Shown here piece by piece: positions 34,016-40,091 of a DNA stretch of 40,091 nucleotides (position 1 is the stretch's first letter; every line of letters begins with the position of its first letter). The DNA lies in assembly GCA_905372445.1 (NCBI GenBank), contig CAJPPF010000004.1, positions 1 through 40,091 on the forward strand, written 5' to 3'. Both the position numbers and the translations under genes were made by a program. Under the pieces are notes generated by a model that did no database searches, was not told the DNA's origin, and was given only the letters and a program-made list of their open reading frames with translations. This DNA comes from an uncultured Prevotella sp. Lineage in GTDB: Bacteria; Bacteroidota; Bacteroidia; Bacteroidales; Bacteroidaceae.

Positions 34016-37000
34016 TTACAGAGCAACTTTAACAGTCTTCTTACCATTCAGGCGGATAACGTAAACCCCCTTTGCAAGACGCTTGCCGTATACGCTGCGT
34101 GGATTCTTTATGCTGTTGAGCATAACACCGTTCACATTGTAAATCTCTGCCTTCTGTGTGTTCTCGAATACGAATGTACCGTCAACAACCTTAACAGTAG
34201 GTTCTGCTGTAGCGTCGTGTGTCTCAGCGATGTCAGTCACGATTACCCAGTTGTCAGGATCGCCCATATCGTGCTTGTCCTCGTATTTACGCTGGTTGGC
34301 AACATTGTCGCCTACGATCTTAACATCGATGTCAAGTGTATAGCCCTTGTTTGTCTTTGAACTTGGACCGAAAGCACCTGTGAACCAAGCATCAGAGTAA
34401 ACGATGCGCAGACGGCTTACACCTAAGTGAGCATCTTCTGGGATAGTAATCTTGCCGTGGTATCCATCGTGCTTAACCAGACATGGGTTACCCTTTCTGA
34501 GTGTACCGGCGCGGAATACGCGCTCGCCCCATTCTTCTGTTCCATCATTGGTCGCAGGATCGAACTCGAAGTTTTCCTCACCATTGTCACCGTTTGCATA
34601 GCCACCGATGTTGTTATTAGTCCAGAACATCTGCTCTTTCATACCCTTACCATAGTTGAATGTACCGCTTCCGTCGAAGTCCATCCATCCGCCTACGAAA
34701 CAGTAGCGACAGTCGTCCTTAGTGCCTGTAGCAACTACCTCTGCGTCGAATGCCTTGAGATAGAAGTCAAAAGTCTGACCCTGTCTAACTACGAGAGTGT
34801 CCTTTGCATGGTGATAGTTGAGGAATGCTGCACCGTTAGCCTCACCGTTTGGACCCTTGTTGTCGTCTTGGAACTGCTGATAAGTAATCTTGTATGTATA
34901 ATCGCCCTCGCTGTTGTTCTTTGTAGTGAAACTCTCTACAGCACGAAGCTTAAGAGCATTACCATAACCCTCACCGTTTACATCAAGGAATGACTGACCG
35001 TATGTGCCGAATGGGTCTTTTTCCGCTGTGCCTGCAGTAGAAGCATCTATATCTTCCCATACAGGCTCTTTATATGTCTTAAGGTCTTTTGAAACTGCTA
35101 CGACACCAATCTGCGGTTTCTTAGCACCCATTATGTTGATTGCAGGGATAAGAGTTGCCCACTGTGAGGTACGACCTACTTCAACAACGTTAGCATTGTC
35201 GTCAGCGCGGTATACGATTTCGAAGTGGTCGATGTTTACATCCTCATCGCAGTTGTAAACAACACCATACTTGTTAGGCACTACATCGAGTTCCCAGTTC
35301 AGTTTTACATCTACCAACTTACCATTCTCATCCTCAATCATAGAGGTTGTTTTTGCAGTTACGTCCAGAACGTCTGTAGGTTCAACTTTCTTACCGTCGT
35401 TCAGCTGAATCTCGCCTACTAACACGTCATACTTGTTATCACCACCTTCAACGCGAAGACCGATGTACTCAATCTTTGAATTAGCGTCGAGGTTGAGCTT
35501 AATATTGTGCTCCTGCCATGCCTTACCGTTGTTTGCAGGTACTTCGTATGCCTTCCACTCATCGTTTACGCAAAGGATGAGCTTTGGATTAACCGCATTC
35601 TCTGATACACACTTTGTAGCAACGAGTGCATATGTGTTAGCATCGTTTGGCATGAGGTCTGTTCTGTAGAGCACAACGTCAGTCTGCTCTGTAGCATCAC
35701 CTTTCAAACGAAGGCATGAACCGCCATTGAAAGCATCCTCATGTGTGAAGGCAGCTTCGATTTTAGTGCTTGTAGTAGCCTGCTCGCCAACCTTCTGACC
35801 GCCTTTGAGTACGAGCCAACGATATGTAGGCACGATATCCTGTGCTGACATGTTGTACCAAGCACCGGCAACCTTCTTACCGCGATAGTTGTAGCGATCA
35901 CCGTTACCAAGGCAGAAGTTTGTTACGAATGGGAACTTGCCCTTAACGGTACTATGCTCAGGAATCCACTCTGAGAAACCAGCCCATGTGCTAAGCGGAG
36001 GTGTAGAGCCATTCCACTGCATATCATTACCTCTGTTATTCAGAGTTACGCGTGACAGTGGGTTTACATTACCACCGGTGAATGCACGCTCAAGGAATCT
36101 CTGGTAGTTGTACTGCTGGTCCATTGTGCTTGAGCCAGAGTTGTAGCTCCAGAAACGGCTGTCCTTATGCTCACCCCATGCGCAGATATTCATCTCCTTA
36201 GCACCTTCATCTGACAGTGATGTCCAACCGTGATCCATTCTTACAATCCAAAAACCCTGATAAAGAGCTTTTGCACCAATGCTTGTATTCTTTGCTTCTT
36301 CAACAGAATAGCTTGCAGAATTTTCACCACCATAGTTGAGCATGAGGTCTGCAATCTGTCCTTTATTATCAGCATAACGGTCTGCTGCAATTGCAGGTGA
36401 CAGGGTAGAAGTAGTTGTGTATATGCCTAAGTGGAAGTTTTTGAAACCAATGCTGTCTGCATATTTGTAAAGAGCCTGATGGAACTGTTTGTAGTTGCCG
36501 ATACTGTGCTCACCTACCTCCCAGTTGATGTTGATACCATCCATACCAAAGTACATCAGCATATTGATGATTGGCTTAACGTACTTGAAACCATCATACT
36601 GTACCTTAGGATCCGTGCTTTTTTCTTTAGCCTTAGTTGTCCACTCTGTGTAAGCTTGTGTAGAACCACTGTCAAAGAATACAGTTCCGCCCATGATGTC
36701 GCAACCGTTCTTGTGTGCAGCATCAGTCCATGAACCAGGAATCTGACCTACGCTGTGGTTCCAGCTGCCCCACAGTGCAGTATAGTTCCAAAGTGAGAAT
36801 ACGTCGTTGTGCCATGTGGCTGAAGGATAACCGGCGTCAGAACCTGAACCACTACCCATTGGGGTGTTCATCCAGAATTTGCGGTCTTTATAAGTATTCT
36901 TACGCAGACGTCCCTCCTGATCCAACATCGGACGAACCTTTACGTGTGAACGGATGAACTCAAGGTCTGCTCGGTCAATTTTCAGAGCATCCATAATCTT

Positions 37001-37168
37001 CTCATCTTCTGGGTACTCCTTGCCCTGAGCAAGAGCGTCGTGGAAGACGTCGATCAGATTCAGCCAGTTGAATTGGCTGTAGTCATAGGTCTTAGCCATT
37101 ACCGAAGATGGAGCGAAACTTAACAAAGCTGCAAAAAGCAAGCATGCAATTGTAGTCTTTTTCATCAT
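34016..37168 (-). CDS. GH85 endo-beta-N-acetylglucosaminidase with GEVED domain and T9SS-type tail
   Basis: A 1050-residue secreted enzyme with signal peptide MMKKTTIACLLFAALLSFAPSSVMA. The GH85 catalytic barrel (about 60-400) has the N-x-E pair used in substrate-assisted hydrolysis, Asn215-Trp-Glu217 in MDGININWEVGE. GH85 enzymes cut between the two GlcNAc residues of N-glycan cores. A carbohydrate-binding-like jelly-roll (about 470-605), a fibronectin-like part and a GEVED-type domain (about 770-990; CFVGGWMDFDGSGTF) follow. The end (AEIYNVNGVMLNS ... KGVYVIRLNGKKTVKVAL) resembles a type IX secretion sorting tail. It follows susC-susD in the same direction, with no promoter box just upstream, so it is probably read from the susCD promoter. 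It should release glycans for SusCD uptake. Confidence 0.9.
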   Translation of the reverse strand: MMKKTTIACLLFAALLSFAPSSVMAKTYDYSQFNWLNLIDVFHDALAQGKEYPEDEKIMDALKIDRADLEFIRSHVKVRPMLDQEGRLRKNTYKDRKFWMNTPMGSGSGSDAGYPSATWHNDVFSLWNYTALWGSWNHSVGQIPGSWTDAAHKNGCDIMGGTVFFDSGSTQAYTEWTTKAKEKSTDPKVQYDGFKYVKPIINMLMYFGMDGININWEVGEHSIGNYKQFHQALYKYADSIGFKNFHLGIYTTTSTLSPAIAADRYADNKGQIADLMLNYGGENSASYSVEEAKNTSIGAKALYQGFWIVRMDHGWTSLSDEGAKEMNICAWGEHKDSRFWSYNSGSSTMDQQYNYQRFLERAFTGGNVNPLSRVTLNNRGNDMQWNGSTPPLSTWAGFSEWIPEHSTVKGKFPFVTNFCLGNGDRYNYRGKKVAGAWYNMSAQDIVPTYRWLVLKGGQKVGEQATTSTKIEAAFTHEDAFNGGSCLRLKGDATEQTDVVLYRTDLMPNDANTYALVATKCVSENAVNPKLILCVNDEWKAYEVPANNGKAWQEHNIKLNLDANSKIEYIGLRVEGGDNKYDVLVGEIQLNDGKKVEPTDVLDVTAKTTSMIEDENGKLVDVKLNWELDVVPNKYGVVYNCDEDVNIDHFEIVYRADDNANVVEVGRTSQWATLIPAINIMGAKKPQIGVVAVSKDLKTYKEPVWEDIDASTAGTAEKDPFGTYGQSFLDVNGEGYGNALKLRAVESFTTKNNSEGDYTYKITYQQFQDDNKGPNGEANGAAFLNYHHAKDTLVVRQGQTFDFYLKAFDAEVVATGTKDDCRYCFVGGWMDFDGSGTFNYGKGMKEQMFWTNNNIGGYANGDNGEENFEFDPATNDGTEEWGERVFRAGTLRKGNPCLVKHDGYHGKITIPEDAHLGVSRLRIVYSDAWFTGAFGPSSKTNKGYTLDIDVKIVGDNVANQRKYEDKHDMGDPDNWVIVTDIAETHDATAEPTVKVVDGTFVFENTQKAEIYNVNGVMLNSIKNPRSVYGKRLAKGVYVIRLNGKKTVKVAL

Positions 37169-37218
37169 GATAAAATAATAGTTTAAAATAGTGATTAATA
37201 AAAATGTTATTCTTTTGT

Positions 37219-37252
37219 CCTCCCGGCAACCGGTAATAAGATTGCCGGGAGG
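37219..37252. other. Stem-loop between susD and the GH85 gene
   Basis: CCTCCCGGCAA (37219-37229) is perfectly complementary to TTGCCGGGAGG (37242-37252). On the transcribed (minus) strand the following bases are ACAAAAGAATAA, not a T-run, so it is more likely an mRNA-stabilising, processing or attenuation stem than a full terminator. Confidence 0.65.
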
Positions 37253-37262
37253 GATATTTTAT

Positions 37263-37466
37263 TTTAACCCGAATCGTTAATTAGAGTCCTTGACTGATTT
37301 TGTTCGATTGTTGAGCAGATGTGCTGACGTTTCATCGAAGGCGTAGCGGGCTACGGCGAGATGTAATGGCAGCGCAGATGCCGGCAAGCGGACTAAAGCA
37401 GACAGGAAGCATGTCGATAATTACAAATCTAAGCAAATGCGGTCTAATGACCGATTAGGGGTTTAA
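37263..37466 (+). repeat. Dispersed ~200 bp repeat, copy C
   Basis: Nearly the same as copy B from about 37346 to 37455: the CGTAGC-GG-GCTACG hairpin, GATGTAATGGCAGCGCAGAT and AAATCTAAGCAAATGCGGT. The termini, AACCCGAATCGTTAATTAGA and TAATGACCGATTAGGGGTTT, are imperfect inverted repeats. It begins a few bases after the susD stop codon and fills most of the gap before the GH85 gene. Confidence 0.9.
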
Positions 37467-37467
37467 C

Positions 37468-39288
37468 TTAGAAGTTGCTCTTGTCAACATCCCACCACAG
37501 TCTGGTTGCCTGTTTGTCAACTCCACCCAGTGCATTCATACCTGTAGAGAGGACATCTTTCAGTGTAGCCTGGTCCTGCGTGTCAGGGAATGGCAGACGA
37601 CGTATGATGTCGCCATCTTTCAGAGAGCCGTCACCGTCGGCAACATTCAGTATAGGGAACAGACGAGGATAACCCGTACGACGGATGTCGACCCATGCCT
37701 CAAGACTGTTCGGGAAGCCTGCGATATACTTCTGCGTGATGATTTTCTCGAGCTTTACCTCGTTATCGTCAGCATCATTCCATTTCACTCCTACCGTTAT
37801 CTTGCTCACCTGATCGGCATCATTGCCCGTTGGGTCAACATAAGTGAAAGGCTCTGCTTTTTCTATCTGCATGTATTTGTCGAGAGCAGCCTCATACTTT
37901 TTATATGCAAGGTTCGGTCTAAAGCGGTTGAGCACGTTGCCTTCGCGGATGCCCTGCTCGTAGAACTGCTGGGCAGTGCCTTTCATGTCCCATCCACGCA
38001 CTGCACCCTCTGCACGAAGGAAGCATACCTCTGACAGTTTCATAAGGTAAAGAGGAGCATTACCCATTGAATTTTCCTCCTGAAGTTTTGAGAATCCGTT
38101 GTATGGATTACTTGGCGAGCTTTGCTCCTGACCTACGTGAGCACCAGCGAGAATACCGCATACTTTAGTGTCAGCCTCAAGAGAGAGACTGTTGTCCTTG
38201 CTGTTTTTGATATATTCGTTCTTGGTGAACAACATCTCAAGGAATGGGTGGTTGTAAGCACGCAACACAGATTCATAACCTGCTCCCAAGCGCATGTCAT
38301 TCCAAGAGTTCCATATCTGAATGAGAGGATTTTGAGCTCCAGTCACATATGAGTTGAAACTGATCTCGTCCTTCTCATCTTCGATTACTCCGGATGCCAC
38401 AGCCTCTTCAGCCCATTTCTTTGCCTTTGCAGGATCAACCTTTGCTACATGCACAGCCAAACGAAGCTTCAGCGAGTTGGCAAAGCGCTTGAAGATGTCG
38501 AGGCTTTCGATGTTCGATCTCAGCATTGCAAGACCGCAACGTGTGTATTGAGCCAGTTTCCTCTGAACTTTGTCCTTATACCAGTCGGCACGATTTGCCT
38601 CGTAGTAGTTGTAACACTTAATGATGCTGTCTAGGTTATTTACTACAGTGTTGTAGATTGTCTCGAGATTATCGTAAGTATATGGACGTTCCTGCTTGTT
38701 GGTCTTGAAGTCCTGGTAAGGGAACGGACCGTAGTTGTCGGCTACCTCAATAGCTGCATAATCGTAGAACAGCAGGTATGTAGCTTTCACTTCTGGCAAG
38801 AGGTCAATTTCTTCCATGTTGAGCAGAGGCACGAGCGCCTTGTTAGCTTCCATGAATGTGCCGTATGCACCGCCGTAAGCCTTAAGGTCGATAGCCGTCG
38901 ATGACACAATGTTGATGCCGGAATAAGGATAATTCACGTGAGGTATGACGGCATACTGTGCGAACGCATCCTGATAGAAGGTTGACAGATACTGGTACGC
39001 ATGAGATACAGGCGGGTTACCTTCTTTACCTCCACGCAGCGAGTATACACCGCCAAGTGCTATTGCCATGTTTGTTTGGATCTTTTCCATTGCAGCATCG
39101 AACTGCTCCTCTGTAAGGTTGATGTCGCACTTGATGACATCGACCTTACCCTGGCGTACTACCTTATCCTCATTTTTCTGATTCTGATTGAACTCTGCAC
39201 CCGTCACGTCGTAGTCGAGACAGGCATTCAGTGTGAGTCCTGCAAGGGCTAATGCCAGAAATTTGCCTATATATTTTGGTTTCATCAT
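37468..39288 (-). CDS. SusD/RagB-family nutrient-binding outer-membrane lipoprotein
   Basis: A 606-residue lipoprotein with signal peptide and lipobox LNAC (Cys23). The sequence fits the SusD/RagB 'SusD-like 2' branch: AYQYLSTFYQDAFAQYAV near the start, helical TPR-like parts (NSLKLRLAVHVAKVDPAKAKKWAEEAV), and the conserved end region ITQKYIAGFPNSLEAWVDIRRTGYPRLFPI. SusD proteins form the lid of a SusC transporter and bind glycans at the cell surface. It begins 23 bases after susC, so they are one operon. The GH85 neighbour suggests the cargo is N-glycan-derived oligosaccharide (inferred). Confidence 0.93.
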   Translation of the reverse strand: MMKPKYIGKFLALALAGLTLNACLDYDVTGAEFNQNQKNEDKVVRQGKVDVIKCDINLTEEQFDAAMEKIQTNMAIALGGVYSLRGGKEGNPPVSHAYQYLSTFYQDAFAQYAVIPHVNYPYSGINIVSSTAIDLKAYGGAYGTFMEANKALVPLLNMEEIDLLPEVKATYLLFYDYAAIEVADNYGPFPYQDFKTNKQERPYTYDNLETIYNTVVNNLDSIIKCYNYYEANRADWYKDKVQRKLAQYTRCGLAMLRSNIESLDIFKRFANSLKLRLAVHVAKVDPAKAKKWAEEAVASGVIEDEKDEISFNSYVTGAQNPLIQIWNSWNDMRLGAGYESVLRAYNHPFLEMLFTKNEYIKNSKDNSLSLEADTKVCGILAGAHVGQEQSSPSNPYNGFSKLQEENSMGNAPLYLMKLSEVCFLRAEGAVRGWDMKGTAQQFYEQGIREGNVLNRFRPNLAYKKYEAALDKYMQIEKAEPFTYVDPTGNDADQVSKITVGVKWNDADDNEVKLEKIITQKYIAGFPNSLEAWVDIRRTGYPRLFPILNVADGDGSLKDGDIIRRLPFPDTQDQATLKDVLSTGMNALGGVDKQATRLWWDVDKSNF

Positions 39289-39311
39289 TTTGTTTTCTGT
39301 CTATCTAAGTG

Positions 39312-40091
39312 TTAGAAATTCATTTTCACTGATAATCCGTAAGAGCGTGTTGACGGCATGTTGAATACCTCGAATGCTCCAAGACCATTCTGTGTTGACA
39401 GTGATACGTCCGGATCTGTTGGCGCATCCTTGTATATGAAGAACAGGTTGCGTGCAATGAATGAGAGCGAGAGGTTACGGTTCATTCCGAAGAGATTGCG
39501 GAAAGTGTAGCCCAGAGCAAGCTCGCGCAAACGGAAGTTTGTAGCATTGTAGATGTAGTCGACAGGGCTTTTGGCAGAACCTATAGCCTGATAGTATTCC
39601 TTCACCGGTACTATGCGTCCGCTGCCGTCAGGGAGTACGATACCCGGCACATTGCCGTAGTCGGAAGCAACGATGTTGTTGCGTTCTGCGTTGAGGCGTG
39701 CATCAGCCGAGCGCTGTGAGAAACCGTATTTATCGAGTGTCTGTTCTGTCAGGCTGATAACCTTTCCGCCGATGCGACCGTTGATGAGTAATGACAGGCT
39801 GAACTCCTTCCATGTGAAGGTATTGCTCCAGCCGAGCATCCAGTCAGCATTCATATTACCAATGTATTTGAGTTTACCGCTCTGGTCGAACTGTGGCTGA
39901 CCGAGAGAGTTGAGCTGTATGTGTCCTTTTTCGTCGCGTACGTAGTCGGGAACATACATATCGCCGATTGAGCCACCTTTCTTATATATGACGTGTGTGC
40001 CTGCCACATTCTGCTCGATGAGTCGTTCCTTGCCTTCTGCGTCGTATGCTGTCTCAAGAATCTTGTTTTTGTTGTAAGAAGCATTGACGGA
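39312..40091 (-). CDS. SusC/RagA TonB-dependent outer-membrane transporter (C-terminal part only)
   Basis: The last 259 residues of a SusC-type porin of about 1000 residues; the reading frame is open to the right window edge (SVNASYNKNKILETAYDAEG...), so the 5' part lies outside. Typical SusC C-terminal features are present: MNADWMLGWSNTFTWKEFSLSLLINGRIGG, NFRLRELALGYTF, RNLSLSFIARNLFFIYKDAPTDPDVS, and the closing strand SYGLSVKMNF ending in Phe. It imports glycans across the outer membrane with SusD, powered by TonB. It is the first visible gene of the utilisation locus, whose other genes may lie to the right. Confidence 0.94.
   Translation of the reverse strand, partial: SVNASYNKNKILETAYDAEGKERLIEQNVAGTHVIYKKGGSIGDMYVPDYVRDEKGHIQLNSLGQPQFDQSGKLKYIGNMNADWMLGWSNTFTWKEFSLSLLINGRIGGKVISLTEQTLDKYGFSQRSADARLNAERNNIVASDYGNVPGIVLPDGSGRIVPVKEYYQAIGSAKSPVDYIYNATNFRLRELALGYTFRNLFGMNRNLSLSFIARNLFFIYKDAPTDPDVSLSTQNGLGAFEVFNMPSTRSYGLSVKMNF

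Noticed and set aside
39312..40007. Complete gene starting at 40007
   Set aside because: The frame stays open to the window edge and matches the C-terminal end of SusC, so the apparent start is internal.

Overview
The window is chromosomal DNA from a Bacteroidota bacterium, most likely of the order Bacteroidales and near Prevotella. The support is as follows: promoters carry the TAnnTTTG -7 box typical of this phylum; there is a SusC/SusD pair; two secreted proteins end in type IX secretion-like sorting tails; there is a C10 (interpain/SpeB-like) protease; and DUF3098, DUF2723 and DUF4838 proteins are present. I see no rRNA, tRNA, CRISPR array, phage gene or transposase gene.

Left part (1-13.0 kb): a glycan-oriented block. 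A GH95 alpha-L-fucosidase is fused in frame to a GH109 NAD-dependent alpha-N-acetylgalactosaminidase. It is followed by a three-gene unit: a stand-alone PIG-L-type deacetylase, a GH63/GH37-like (alpha/alpha)6 glycosidase and a PAP2 phosphatase with a beta-barrel tail. A convergent acetyltransferase-like gene (minus strand) and a divergent SDR oxidoreductase plus DUF4838/discoidin protein follow.

Middle (13.8-28.3 kb): a minus-strand housekeeping operon dxs-trkA-trkH-manA (isoprenoid precursor, K+ uptake, mannose-6-P isomerase). Divergent from it are two secreted peptidases (C10 and S9, overlapping by one base), a FucP-like sugar/H+ symporter, a probably truncated membrane protein and an RlpA-type septal protein. 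FucP could import fucose released by GH95, though the two genes are far apart.

Right part (28.2-40.1 kb, almost all minus strand): DUF3098 and DUF2723 membrane proteins (the latter a predicted protein O-mannosyltransferase-type enzyme); a membrane-anchored winged-helix regulator; a repeat-filled 1.06 kb gap; a creatininase-family pseudogene; and a polysaccharide utilisation locus running in from the right edge (partial susC, susD, GH85 endo-beta-N-acetylglucosaminidase), which points to N-glycan core cleavage.

The most striking non-coding content is several families of short dispersed repeats. A ~200 bp element with inverted ends occurs at gene 3' ends in three full copies, plus one ends-only copy inside rlpA. 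A CGTGATTTATCACG palindrome family includes one ~100 bp MITE-like pair. Two places show 22-bp-period arrays. A PhoB-box-like triple CTGACAT site lies between the membrane regulator and the DUF2723 gene and may be its operator. All functional statements rest on motif recognition by eye; no database search was run.
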